The translations under genes and the position numbers were made by a program. A stretch of 64,000 nt of DNA, taken from UBA9659 sp965208605 (GTDB lineage: Bacteria > Pseudomonadota > Gammaproteobacteria > Pseudomonadales > Azotimanducaceae). The DNA is taken from contig OZ242345.1 in NCBI GenBank assembly GCA_965208605.1, forward strand, positions 496,001-560,000, read 5' to 3'. Below the pieces are notes generated by a model. The model had not been told where the DNA came from. It ran no database searches and saw only the letters and a list, made by a program, of their open reading frames with translations. The first letter of the stretch is position 1; each line of letters begins with the position of its first letter. Positions 26,158 through 34,917 of this stretch are shown one piece after another.

Positions 26158-26526
26158 ATGGGAGCCATTCTTTTTATTCAATCTACTAGCCCTCAGCAGG
26201 GGATAGGCAATCAAGAAGGGCTGGACCCTGCCCTCATGGGGTCTGCATTTACTGAATGTGCCCTGCTCTTCCTGGGCGAGGGAGTCTTGCAACTGCTGAG
26301 GCATCAGGTGCCTGGGGAAGCAAACAAGATGTCTCTTAAGGATGAAGACACTTTTCTTAACGAGCAGGCGCTTAAAAACTATGGCATAGCCGAGGTCTTC
26401 TGTTGCCAGATGTCGCTAGAAGAACGTCAACTGGAGGGATGCCAGTTGATGCTTCCCGTGACCCTGGTCACTGGCGATGCGATACATGCCTTGATTAACC
26501 GTTACGACAAGACGCTCTGCTTCTAG
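26158..26526 (+). CDS. tusC: Sulfurtransferase complex subunit TusC
   Basis: A 122-residue DsrF-like subunit (E. coli 119). It starts at ATG 26158 with MGAILFIQSTSPQQGIGNQEG, like the family's FVFSTAPHGTAAGREGLDA, followed by ALLFLGEGVLQLL. It forms the core of the TusBCD hexamer and has no catalytic Cys requirement. It follows tusD by 22 nt and ends 4 nt before tusB. Confidence 0.9.
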   Translation: MGAILFIQSTSPQQGIGNQEGLDPALMGSAFTECALLFLGEGVLQLLRHQVPGEANKMSLKDEDTFLNEQALKNYGIAEVFCCQMSLEERQLEGCQLMLPVTLVTGDAIHALINRYDKTLCF

Positions 26527-26530
26527 GCGC

Positions 26531-26803
26531 ATGCTTCTCCACACCATCAACAAGCAGAGGGCGCTGGAGCAATGCGCTCAGGTGATCAAAACCGGCGATA
26601 GTGTGGTCTTGCTGGAGGACGGTGTCTACCTGCTCTTGACTCCGGAAGTTTTGAATAAAGACGGTGTTAAGTGGTTTGCTGTTGCCGCCGATGTTGCCCG
26701 GCGAGGACTGCAAGAGCATCTACCCGCTAGCATCAAGATGATTGACTATCGGCAGTTTGTGGCGGCAACAGTTGCTGCAGAAAAATTGTGTCACTGGTGC
26801 TAA
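26531..26803 (+). CDS. tusB: Sulfurtransferase complex subunit TusB
   Basis: A 90-residue DsrH-like subunit (E. coli 95), MLLHTINKQRALEQC at the start and SVVLLEDGVYLLL, then the closing MIDYRQFVAATV. It completes TusBCD. In relatives tusE (dsrC) follows directly; here the next gene is on the other strand and no DsrC-like frame is seen, so tusE must lie elsewhere. Confidence 0.9.
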   Translation: MLLHTINKQRALEQCAQVIKTGDSVVLLEDGVYLLLTPEVLNKDGVKWFAVAADVARRGLQEHLPASIKMIDYRQFVAATVAAEKLCHWC

Positions 26804-26844
26804 GCCGCTTTTGTCCATGACTACTGCTGCACCGGCGATGCTTC

Positions 26845-27771
26845 CTACCTCAGGACGACCAGTTCAATTCGTTTGGCACCATAGACAGCAGAAGGTGCCA
26901 GGGGTCCTAGCCCGCGGGCCTGCAGGTGTACTCTGGTGCCCGCTTGAATAGCGGTAGCAAGGCTCTCTGCCTGACGTTGACTTCTGCTGAGCGCCGCCGC
27001 CAAAGCTTCCCCCGGTGCCAGCCGGTCATGCACCACCAGAACAAGCGCAAATCTCGTGCCGTCTTCTGACCGCCCTTCTTCTGACAAGGCCGCTTCTGAA
27101 AGCGCCTCTTCTGACAGTGCTTCGGCGATTATCTGTGCCAGCTCCGGGGGATAGGCATCATCGCTAGACGGGGTGAAGACATATCTCCCCTCGGACACCA
27201 ATTTTGCCCCAACAACATTACCGGGCAAAACCGGCGCGATATGTTCAATATGTAGATATATCTTTCGGGTTGCCCGTTGCCCGATATACAGCGTCAAGAA
27301 GCTACTGCCATCGGTGCTCTTCAGCACATAATAATGCTGATGCTGTTCTGGTCCGTAGAGAATAGGTCGGTTGAATATCTTGTTTGCCCAGGAGCTACTG
27401 CTACCACATTCCCGCCCCTTGCATTGGAAGAGCATCTGCCCCAGGCCGCTCAGTGCCTGTTCAAAAAATATGCCCACCTCAACGGTTCGCCGTGCCTCGG
27501 GGAGATACCAGGTGTAGGTTGTTTTAATGCCTCTAAACGTCTCAATGCGCTCCGGCACCAATTCATTATTGATCTTTTCCAGCGCACCCAGGACCAGCGC
27601 ATGGCTGGTAGCGGCTGGTGTTGAACTCCCCATGGGGGTTTCCTGCGCCCACTCTGCCCCAGGGTAGAGTGGAATCTGCAGACCACCGATACTCGCCTCG
27701 TCCCCCGGAACCGCCGCGGTGCTAGCCACACTCAGCAGAACAACATAGCCCCCAAGAATCCAACAACGCAT
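26845..27771 (-). CDS. DUF4892 domain-containing exported protein
   Basis: A 308-residue protein with a signal peptide (cleaved near residue 20, STAAV). The central part matches DUF4892 as known from Pseudomonas: HALVLGALEKINNELVPERI, then FQCKGRECGSSSSWANKIF and YYVLKSTDG. The C-terminal half (RFALVLVVHDRLAPGEALAAALSRSQRQAESLATAI) looks OmpA-like, probably binding peptidoglycan. A short Glu/Ser-rich repeat (SEEALSEAALSEEGRSED) joins the halves and comes from 12-15-nt tandem copies near 27060-27115. Function unknown; an envelope role is inferred. Confidence 0.82.
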   Translation of the reverse strand: MRCWILGGYVVLLSVASTAAVPGDEASIGGLQIPLYPGAEWAQETPMGSSTPAATSHALVLGALEKINNELVPERIETFRGIKTTYTWYLPEARRTVEVGIFFEQALSGLGQMLFQCKGRECGSSSSWANKIFNRPILYGPEQHQHYYVLKSTDGSSFLTLYIGQRATRKIYLHIEHIAPVLPGNVVGAKLVSEGRYVFTPSSDDAYPPELAQIIAEALSEEALSEAALSEEGRSEDGTRFALVLVVHDRLAPGEALAAALSRSQRQAESLATAIQAGTRVHLQARGLGPLAPSAVYGAKRIELVVLR

Positions 27772-27797
27772 CGGTTACCTGCCCCGCTTCCCTTGCC

Positions 27798-29777
27798 TTA
27801 TTCGGCAAGTTCAAGCAACAGTTTATTGAGCCGGGTGACATAGCTGGCCGGTTCTTCCAACTGGGTCCCTTCGGCAAGTTTTGCCTGGTCAAACAGCACC
27901 AGCGTCAAGTCATTAAAGCGGTCGCCCTCAGCCTCAGCACCCAATTTTACTACCAGCGGATGCTGGGGGTTGATTTCAAAGGTCCGTTTGATGGGTGCTA
28001 CTTCCTGACCCGCCGATTCAAGAATCCGGCGCATCTGCATCCCCATAGCATCCTCGCCAACAACGAGACAGGCCGGTGAATCAGTCAGCCGATGAGTCGC
28101 CCTGACTGCTTCCACCCGGTCCCCGAGCAGAGTTTTGATGCGCTCTACCAGGGCCTCGGATTCCTTTTCAAGCGCCTTCTGCTCAGCAAGGTTTTTGTTG
28201 TCTTCCAGAGGGCCCAGATCCAACGCGCCTCGGGCTATATCCTGAAACTGCTTACCATCAAATTCCTGCAGATGATTCATCAACCATTCATCAATGGGAT
28301 CATGCAGTAGTAGCACTTCTATGCCTTGCTTTCTGAAGATTTCAAGATGCGGGCTGTTCGCCGCGGTATGATAATTTTCCGCGGTGACATAATAGAGCTT
28401 CTGCTGTTCTGGTTGCATTCTACCCCGGTAATCTTGTAGCGATTGATCCTGGGTTGCCTGGTCGGATAGTGTCGTCGTGAAGCGCAATAGCTTAGCGATT
28501 TTTTCCTTATTGGGGACATCTCCCGCCGGACCTTCCTTCAAGAGCTGACCAAACTCATTCCAGAAGCCTTGATACTTTTCCGGCTCTTTGGTGGCGAGCT
28601 TTCCTAGCATGTCCAGCACCCGCTTGGTAAGCGCACTGCGCATGGACTCAATGGTGGCGTTGTTCTGCAGAATCTCTCGGGAGATATTGAGCGGTAGGTC
28701 GTTGGAATCAACCAGACCCCGCACAAATCTCAGATAGAGCGGGAGAAACTGCTCTGCCTCATCCATGATGAACACCCGTTGCACATACAGCCTTAAGCCT
28801 CTGGGCGACTCTCTATGCCAGAGATCAAAAGGGGCTTTGACAGGAATATAAAGCAAACTGGTGTAATCCAACTTGCCCTCAACCCGGTTGTGGCTCCAGC
28901 TCAGGGGGTCTTGGAAATCATGCGACAGGAGTTTGTAAAACTCTTGGTATTCACCTTTGGAAATATCCGCCCGGCTTCTGGTCCAGAGCGCGGTCGCCGT
29001 ATTGATGACTTCATCGGCTTCACTTTCCGCATCGTCTTGGGTCGCGAGTTTGGGCATGACCACTGGCACGGAAACATGGTCGGCATACTTTTTGACAATG
29101 CTGCGTAGCCGCCAAGCATCGGCAAACTCACTTTCTTCGTCTTTCAAATAGAGGGTTACCGAGGTACCTGCTGCTGCTCTGGTAATGGTTTCTACCTCAA
29201 ACTCAGCCTCGCCGGTAGAAGTCCACCGGACACCTTCTTCTGGGGGCGCCTGCACGGCGCGACTTTCCACCACCACCTTAGCAGCGACGATAAATGAGGC
29301 ATAAAACCCCACCCCGAACTGACCAATCAGCTGGGCATCCTTTTGCTGGTCGCCGGTCAGCGATTCCAGAAACTGCGCGGTGCCGGATTTAGCGATGGTG
29401 CCCAGATTGGAGATGGCTTCCTCACGCGTCATCCCGACGCCATTATCGGACACCGTCAAGGTATTGCTTTGTTTGCCCTTTGCGGCGTCTTTTTTGCTAC
29501 TGCCTTTTGTGCTACTGCCTTTTGTGCCGTTGGAAGCTTTGGTTACTGGGGTCTCAGTGCCTAGGTCAATTCTGATCTTGAAGTCGCCGCTGTTAACCGC
29601 GAGCGTTGAATCGGAAATGGCTTGGAAGCGCAACCTGTCAATGGCGTCGGCAGCATTGGCGACAAGTTCCCGAAGAAATATCTCTTTGTTGCTGTATAGC
29701 GAATGAATCATGAGCTTCAGCAGTTGCTTGGCTTCTGATTGAAAGTTCAGCGTTTCTGTATTGGCATCTAATGACAT
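27798..29777 (-). CDS. htpG: Chaperone HtpG (Hsp90)
   Basis: A 659-residue cytoplasmic Hsp90, longer than E. coli HtpG (624). ATPase landmarks are FLRELVANAADAIDRLR (34-50), SDNGVGMTREE (110-120), GTIAKSGT and GQFGVGFYASFIVA. Between strand residues near 76 and 105 is an extra Lys/Ser/Thr/Gly-rich stretch (KGSSTKGSSKKDAAKGKQS) not found in ordinary HtpG. It is built of 15-nt tandem copies at about 29490-29530 and probably forms a charged surface loop by the nucleotide domain. The gene stands alone between DUF4892 and sucD. Confidence 0.96.
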   Translation of the reverse strand: MSLDANTETLNFQSEAKQLLKLMIHSLYSNKEIFLRELVANAADAIDRLRFQAISDSTLAVNSGDFKIRIDLGTETPVTKASNGTKGSSTKGSSKKDAAKGKQSNTLTVSDNGVGMTREEAISNLGTIAKSGTAQFLESLTGDQQKDAQLIGQFGVGFYASFIVAAKVVVESRAVQAPPEEGVRWTSTGEAEFEVETITRAAAGTSVTLYLKDEESEFADAWRLRSIVKKYADHVSVPVVMPKLATQDDAESEADEVINTATALWTRSRADISKGEYQEFYKLLSHDFQDPLSWSHNRVEGKLDYTSLLYIPVKAPFDLWHRESPRGLRLYVQRVFIMDEAEQFLPLYLRFVRGLVDSNDLPLNISREILQNNATIESMRSALTKRVLDMLGKLATKEPEKYQGFWNEFGQLLKEGPAGDVPNKEKIAKLLRFTTTLSDQATQDQSLQDYRGRMQPEQQKLYYVTAENYHTAANSPHLEIFRKQGIEVLLLHDPIDEWLMNHLQEFDGKQFQDIARGALDLGPLEDNKNLAEQKALEKESEALVERIKTLLGDRVEAVRATHRLTDSPACLVVGEDAMGMQMRRILESAGQEVAPIKRTFEINPQHPLVVKLGAEAEGDRFNDLTLVLFDQAKLAEGTQLEEPASYVTRLNKLLLELAE

Positions 29778-29902
29778 CTTGCTTAGCCTCTTATGATTGG
29801 TGCCTATCTATACTGTCTGCTGAACCCTCTGCTACGCGATTGACGCTCAGCCATTGAGCATAGAAAATGGGGATGCAGCTGTGGTTTTTCAAGAGCGGTT
29901 TT

Positions 29903-30778
29903 TCAAGCCCAGCCGGTGACTTCTTGTAGCCGCGTGCCTATGTCTGCCAAGCTTTTCACGGTGGTGATACCCGCCGCCGCCAAGGTCGCAAACTTTTCCT
30001 CCGCGGTGCCCTTGCCGCCCGCGATGATGGCGCCCGCATGCCCCATGCGTTTGCCGGGCGGTGCGGTCACCCCGGCGATATAAGCCACCACAGGCTTGGT
30101 CACCTGATGTTTGATGAACTCTGCCGCGGTCTCCTCGGCGGTGCCACCAATCTCACCCACCATAACAATGGCTTCCGTCTCCGAGTCCTGCTCAAACAGC
30201 TCCAGGATGTCAATAAAGTTACTCCCCGGTACCGGGTCGCCGCCTATCCCCACACAACTGCTCTGACCAAAACCAAGGTCGGTGGTCTGTTTGACTGCCT
30301 CATAGGTCAAGGTGCCCGACCGGGACACTATGCCGACCTTCCCGGGCAGGTGGATCTCGCCCGGCATGATGCCGAGTTTACATTCACCCGGGGTAATGAT
30401 TCCCGGGCAATTAGGCCCGATAAGCCGCACTCCCTGGGCATCAAGGCTTGCCTTGACGACTAGCATGTCCAGCACCGGCACGCCTTCGGCAATACAGACT
30501 ATCAGTTTGATGCCCGCCGCCGCGGCTTCCAAAATGGCGTCCTTCGCGAAGGCTGCAGGCACATAAATAATGGACGCCTCAGCACCGGTAATATCTACCG
30601 CCGCTTGCACCCGATCAAAGACCGGCAAGCCAAGGTGCTTCTGGCCGCCCTTGCCGGGGGTAATGCCAGCAACTATCTGGGTTCCATAGGCAATGGATTC
30701 CCGACTATGCAAACTCCCCTGAGCACCAGTAAAACCCTGGCAAATCACCCGGGTGGAAGCATCAACCAATATACTCAT
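29903..30778 (-). CDS. sucD: Succinate-CoA ligase subunit alpha
   Basis: A 291-residue subunit that carries the phospho-His during conversion of succinyl-CoA to succinate with nucleotide triphosphate formation. CoA-binding GFTGAQGSLHSRE, the active His in IGGTAEETAAEFI / MGHAGAIIAGGKGTAEEK and SRSGTLTYEA are clear. Its ATG overlaps the sucC stop. The stop codon lies inside a 14-nt near-duplicate (GGTTTTTCAAGAGC at 29883, GGTTTTTCAAGCCC at 29897). It is the last gene of the sdh-suc cluster. Confidence 0.97.
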   Translation of the reverse strand: MSILVDASTRVICQGFTGAQGSLHSRESIAYGTQIVAGITPGKGGQKHLGLPVFDRVQAAVDITGAEASIIYVPAAFAKDAILEAAAAGIKLIVCIAEGVPVLDMLVVKASLDAQGVRLIGPNCPGIITPGECKLGIMPGEIHLPGKVGIVSRSGTLTYEAVKQTTDLGFGQSSCVGIGGDPVPGSNFIDILELFEQDSETEAIVMVGEIGGTAEETAAEFIKHQVTKPVVAYIAGVTAPPGKRMGHAGAIIAGGKGTAEEKFATLAAAGITTVKSLADIGTRLQEVTGWA

Positions 30779-31947
30779 CAGGAAACCACTCCCGCTAGCT
30801 TGACGACCTGTTGGACGGCATCCGTCAAACTTGATGCCGCAATAATATCCACATCACTTGCCTTTAACCGGGCAAGCCCTTCGGCCGCTTGATTACCTTC
30901 AAAGCGCACTACCACGGGCAACTTGACGCCCACTTCCTTGACCGCACCAATAATCCCTTCGGCGATGATGGCACACTGCACAATACCGCCAAAAATGTTA
31001 ATCAACACCGCGTTAACTTCCTTATCAGAGAGGACGATCTTGAATGCTTCGCGGACCGCTTCCTTGGTCGCACCGCCACCCACATCCAGGAAGTTCGCCG
31101 GCGCGCCGCCATGTAGTTTCACCAGATCCATGGTGCCCATGGCCAGCCCCGCACCGTTTACCATGCAACCTATATTCCCCTCCAGCGCGACATAGTTCAG
31201 ATTAAAGTCTGAGGCCTGGTTCTCCAGCGCATCTTCTTGAGTCCGATCGCGCATGCTTGCCAGTTTTTCCTGCCGGTATAAGGCATTGTCGTCAACGGAC
31301 ACCTTGGCATCCAGACAATGCAGGTCGCCCCCGGTGGTAATGATAAGCGGATTGATTTCCAGCATGGACAGGTCACATTCATGGAAGAGCCGCGCCAGTT
31401 GCATATACAACCGGGTAAATTGATTGATGAGTGGCCCCTCAAGACCCAGTTGGAAAGCCAGCTCACGCCCCTGGAAGGGAGAGGCACCCGTTAGCGGGTC
31501 AAGCGATACCTGGACTATCTTCTCGGGCATGTCCGCGGCGACGGTTTCTATATCAACGCCGCCCTCGGTGGAGGCCATAAAAATCACCCGCCGACTGGCC
31601 CGATCAATGACTGCTCCCAAATATAGTTCCTGCGCTATATCAACACAGGCCTCAACATATATTTTATTGACTAGTTGCCCCTCGACATTCGTCTGCGCGG
31701 TCACGAGATGGCTACCTAAATGTGCCGTTACAAACGCTTCTATCTCATCGGTGGAGGACACCAGTTTGACACCCCCCGCCTTGCCGCGCCCACCGGCATG
31801 AATCTGCACCTTGAGCGCCCAGGCCTTGCCGCCTAGCTCAGCCACCGCGGCAAGCGCGGCCTCCAGGGTGTCCACCGCCTTGCCCTGAGAGAGGGGTAGG
31901 CCATAGTCTCTGAACAACTGCTTGGCTTGATATTCATGCAGATTCAT
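30778..31947 (-). CDS. sucC: Succinate-CoA ligase subunit beta
   Basis: A 389-residue ATP-grasp subunit (E. coli 388), starting MNLHEYQAKQLFRDYGLPLS. Nucleotide-binding features are KVQIHAGGRGKAGGVKL and LEINPLIIT; NGAGLAMGTMDLVKLHGG and the late VVRFEGNQAAEG bind succinate and CoA. ATG 31947 is chosen because the homologous N-terminus begins there; the open frame upstream overlaps lpd and is not conserved. Three 12-nt units (GTCGTCTCAAGA-like, 31949-31984) sit immediately upstream of the start. Confidence 0.97.
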   Translation of the reverse strand: MNLHEYQAKQLFRDYGLPLSQGKAVDTLEAALAAVAELGGKAWALKVQIHAGGRGKAGGVKLVSSTDEIEAFVTAHLGSHLVTAQTNVEGQLVNKIYVEACVDIAQELYLGAVIDRASRRVIFMASTEGGVDIETVAADMPEKIVQVSLDPLTGASPFQGRELAFQLGLEGPLINQFTRLYMQLARLFHECDLSMLEINPLIITTGGDLHCLDAKVSVDDNALYRQEKLASMRDRTQEDALENQASDFNLNYVALEGNIGCMVNGAGLAMGTMDLVKLHGGAPANFLDVGGGATKEAVREAFKIVLSDKEVNAVLINIFGGIVQCAIIAEGIIGAVKEVGVKLPVVVRFEGNQAAEGLARLKASDVDIIAASSLTDAVQQVVKLAGVVS

Positions 31948-31948
31948 T

Positions 31949-31984
31949 GTCTTCTCAATAGTCGTCTCAAGAGTCGTCTCATGG
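31949..31984. repeat. 12-nt tandem repeat in the sucC leader
   Basis: GTCTTCTCAATA, GTCGTCTCAAGA and GTCGTCTCATGG follow each other. On the coding strand they occupy the ribosome-site region directly before the sucC ATG, so sucC may rely on translation from lpd or on a repeat-derived site. Confidence 0.88.
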
Positions 31985-32044
31985 GTGTGAGTCTGAGTAA
32001 TACCCGGTACAGAAACACGACTGGGCTTTATATTGCGCTTTATT

Positions 32045-33520
32045 TTACGCTTTATTTTTACGCCGCCGCTTGGCGACATGAATGGCATGTCCAGACACCG
32101 CCAGGGCCGCTTCATGTAAACCTTCGGAAAGACTCGGGTGAGCGAACATGATGAGCCCGAGGTCTTCCGCACTGGCACCAAACTCCAGCGCAATCACCGC
32201 CTGAGCAATCAGCTCCGAGCTGTGGGCACCGAGTATGTGCACTCCCAGTATGCGGTCAGTCTCGGCATCGGTGATAATCTTTGTCATGCCCGTCGGGTCA
32301 TTCCCAGCCAGGGCGCGGCCGCTAGCAGCCATGGGAAAGGTGCCAACTTGATAGTTGACCTGGGCGGCTTTTAGTTCCTGCTCTGTTTTCCCCACCCAGG
32401 AAAGTTCTGGATGGGTATAAATCACTGAGGGCACCGCATCATAGTTGACCAGCGGTTGCTGCCCGTTGATCCGTTCCGCAACCATCAAGCCCTCTTCCAT
32501 CCCCTTGTGGGCAAGCATGGGACCCCGCACGACATCACCGATGGCATAGACCCCCGGTACCGCGGTGGCACAATATTCATTGACCGGGATAAAGCCTCGT
32601 TCATCCAATATCAGGTCGGTATCCCCCTCTCCATCCAGAAGCCCCTCGGTATAGGGACGCCGCCCCACGGCAACAATCACCTTATCAAATGTTTGCTTCT
32701 GGGCTTTTTTGCCGGTGCTATCGGACCAGGTCACAGTGACTTGTCGTTGCTTGCCCTTGCCGATGATTTTGGTACCGGTCACCTTGGCACCCAGGCGGAT
32801 GTCCAAGCCTTGTTTCTGGAATAGCCGAGCGGCCTCCTTGGCGACCTGGGTATCGGCCATAGGAAGAAATTCCTCCAATGCTTCCAAAATGACCACCTCG
32901 GCACCGAGCCTTCTCCAGACACTCCCCAACTCCAAGCCGATAATGCCCGCGCCGATGACGCCCAGAGAGGCCGGCAGCTCAGTCATCTCCAAGGCACCGG
33001 TGGAATCAATGATGAGCCCCTCAGTCAAGGGGCAGACCGACAGTTCCACGGGTACTGAGCCCGTAGCGATGATGAGCTGCTCGGCATCGAGGGTCTGGGT
33101 CGTCTTAGTGCCTGCAGCGGTGACCTGCACCTGATGCTGAGCCGCCTGCAGCCGGGCGCGCCCATTAAAAGCAGTGACCTTGTTGCTAGATAAGAGCGCG
33201 GTAACGCCCCGGGTCAGGCCAGTGACGATCTCTTCCTTCTTCTTGATCATGGCCGGCAGGTCCATGGTTAAGCCTTCTATTTGGATACCCACTTCGACAA
33301 GCTTGTCTCTGGCTTCGGCAAACTTATGCGATGTATCCAGCAGGCTTTTTGAGGGAATACAACCCACATTCAGACAGGTGCCCCCAGGGACCGACTCGCC
33401 TTGAGGGTTCACCCATTGATCAACAATTGCCGTATTCATCCCCAACTGGGCACACCGTATCGCCGCATGATAACCCGCGGGACCAGCACCTATGACGATG
33501 ACATCAAAGTGAATTGTCAT
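32045..33520 (-). CDS. lpd: Dihydrolipoyl dehydrogenase (E3)
   Basis: A 491-residue FAD flavoprotein reoxidising the lipoyl groups of the 2-oxoglutarate dehydrogenase complex with NAD. FAD motif IGAGPAGYHAAIRCA (10-24), redox disulfide Cys49/Cys54 in GGTCLNVGCIPSK, NAD motif VIGAGIIGLELGSVW, and the catalytic HAHPSLSE-type His near the end (MFAHPSLSEGLHEA). The tail HVAKRRRKNKA is basic and a little longer than usual, coinciding with short duplications (CGCTTTATTTTA) at 32034-32058. Its position after sucB follows the Pseudomonas order. Confidence 0.97.
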   Translation of the reverse strand: MTIHFDVIVIGAGPAGYHAAIRCAQLGMNTAIVDQWVNPQGESVPGGTCLNVGCIPSKSLLDTSHKFAEARDKLVEVGIQIEGLTMDLPAMIKKKEEIVTGLTRGVTALLSSNKVTAFNGRARLQAAQHQVQVTAAGTKTTQTLDAEQLIIATGSVPVELSVCPLTEGLIIDSTGALEMTELPASLGVIGAGIIGLELGSVWRRLGAEVVILEALEEFLPMADTQVAKEAARLFQKQGLDIRLGAKVTGTKIIGKGKQRQVTVTWSDSTGKKAQKQTFDKVIVAVGRRPYTEGLLDGEGDTDLILDERGFIPVNEYCATAVPGVYAIGDVVRGPMLAHKGMEEGLMVAERINGQQPLVNYDAVPSVIYTHPELSWVGKTEQELKAAQVNYQVGTFPMAASGRALAGNDPTGMTKIITDAETDRILGVHILGAHSSELIAQAVIALEFGASAEDLGLIMFAHPSLSEGLHEAALAVSGHAIHVAKRRRKNKA

Positions 33521-33533
33521 ATACGCTTCTCAG

Positions 33534-34820
33534 TTAGATATTCAGTAGTAGCCGGGCTGGTTCTTCCAGCAAACGTTTGACAGTGACCAGGAACTGTACT
33601 GCTTCTTGACCATCAATCAATCGGTGGTCATAAGACAAGGCAACATACATCATCGGTCTGATGACGATGTCCCCGGCAACCACGACCGGTCGCTCTTGGA
33701 TCTTGTGCATGCCGAGAATAGCAGTCTGGGGCGGATTGAGTATGGGTGTGGACAGCAAAGAACCAAAAATACCCCCGTTGGACAGGGTGAAGGTGCCACC
33801 GGTTATTTCCGCCAGGCTCAGCTTGCCCTCCCTGGCTTTGGTGCCATAAGCATGCACCTGGGCTTCTAGTGCCGCAAAATCCTTATGCCCAGCATCACGG
33901 ATAATCGGTACCACCAGGCCCCGAGGAGAACCGACCGCAACACCTATGTCCTGATAGTTGTGATAGACAATATCCTTGCCATCTATGGAGGCGTTAACGG
34001 CCGGGAAACGTTGCAAGGCTTCCACACAGGCACGGATGAAGAAGGACATAAAACCGAGTTTGACGCCCTCGTGGGTCTGAGCAAATTCATCTTTGTAACT
34101 TGCGCGCATCGCCATGATTGCTTGCATGTCAATTTCATTAAATGTCGTCAAGATGGCGGCTGTTTGTTGTGCCTGCACTAGACGCTCGGCGATACTGGCG
34201 CGGAGTCGGCTCATAGGCACTCGCTTTTCACCCTCACGCTTTTCACCATCACGCTTTTCACCATCAGTAGTCGTCATTCTTGTGCCCTTCTCGAGTCGAG
34301 CATCGTCATGTTGAGCATCCTGCGGTGCGACTACTACTATCTCGGCATCGTCAGGCATCTGGGCAACAACATTCAATACATCTTGCCGAGTAATCCTGCC
34401 CCCCTTGCCGGTACCGAGTATCTCGTCCAGATTAAGGTGATGTTCATTCGCGAGTTTGCGCGCTGCGGGGCTTGCCAGGGCGGTGGGTGTTCCTGCCGCC
34501 GCGGGCATCACTTCTGACATGACTTCTGACATCCCTTCTGAAGTGACAGGCACTGCGGGCACCGAGGCCGCTGCGCCGGCAGCACCGGCTTCAAATTCAC
34601 CCAGTAACTCTTGCGCCAATACCGTTTCCCCGGCGGCCTTGTGGATGGCGGTCAGCTTACCATCTGCTGGCGCGGCAACTTCCAAGACTACCTTGTCTGT
34701 TTCAATATCCACTAATAGTTGGTCGCGCTTGACCAGCTCACCTACCTTGGCATGCCAGGTGGCGACTTCACCATCGGCGATCGATTCTGGAAACTGCGGC
34801 GTTTTTATTTCAATCATCAT
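33534..34820 (-). CDS. sucB: 2-oxoglutarate dehydrogenase E2 (dihydrolipoyl succinyltransferase)
   Basis: A 428-residue core of the OGDH complex. Order: lipoyl domain with Lys in VDIETDKVVLEV, an Ala/Ser/Met-rich linker, peripheral-subunit-binding domain (ASPAARKLANEHHLNLDEIL), a basic linker made of three 15-nt repeats (34221-34265, DGEKR-like pentapeptides), and the catalytic domain with His and Asp in SYDHRLIDGQEAV. A second repeat (12-nt, 34507-34542, MSEV-like) sits in the first linker. ATG 34820 is chosen for the conserved MMIEIKTPQFPESI start; AAGGGG is upstream. Confidence 0.97.
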   Translation of the reverse strand: MMIEIKTPQFPESIADGEVATWHAKVGELVKRDQLLVDIETDKVVLEVAAPADGKLTAIHKAAGETVLAQELLGEFEAGAAGAAASVPAVPVTSEGMSEVMSEVMPAAAGTPTALASPAARKLANEHHLNLDEILGTGKGGRITRQDVLNVVAQMPDDAEIVVVAPQDAQHDDARLEKGTRMTTTDGEKRDGEKREGEKRVPMSRLRASIAERLVQAQQTAAILTTFNEIDMQAIMAMRASYKDEFAQTHEGVKLGFMSFFIRACVEALQRFPAVNASIDGKDIVYHNYQDIGVAVGSPRGLVVPIIRDAGHKDFAALEAQVHAYGTKAREGKLSLAEITGGTFTLSNGGIFGSLLSTPILNPPQTAILGMHKIQERPVVVAGDIVIRPMMYVALSYDHRLIDGQEAVQFLVTVKRLLEEPARLLLNI

Positions 34821-34838
34821 TGAGACCCCTTCTTGTAT

Positions 34839-34898
34839 ATGAGCAGGTACATGAGCAGGTATATAAGCAGGCATATAAGCAGGTATATGAGCCTGCGC
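34839..34898. repeat. Five 12-nt tandem repeats between sucA and sucB
   Basis: ATGAGCAGGTAC, ATGAGCAGGTAT, ATAAGCAGGCAT, ATAAGCAGGTAT, ATGAGCCTGCGC. The array ends 19 nt from the sucB start on the coding strand and 20 nt from the sucA stop, so it makes up most of the intercistronic space. Confidence 0.92.
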
Positions 34899-34917
34899 AA
34901 AGTATGTTGATACCCGT

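Noticed and set aside
31948..32193. Longer sucC (and likewise longer sucB and uvrC) N-termini
   Set aside because: The upstream codons overlap lpd or consist of tandem repeats and MITE-like DNA, while the family N-terminus begins at the internal ATG in each case.
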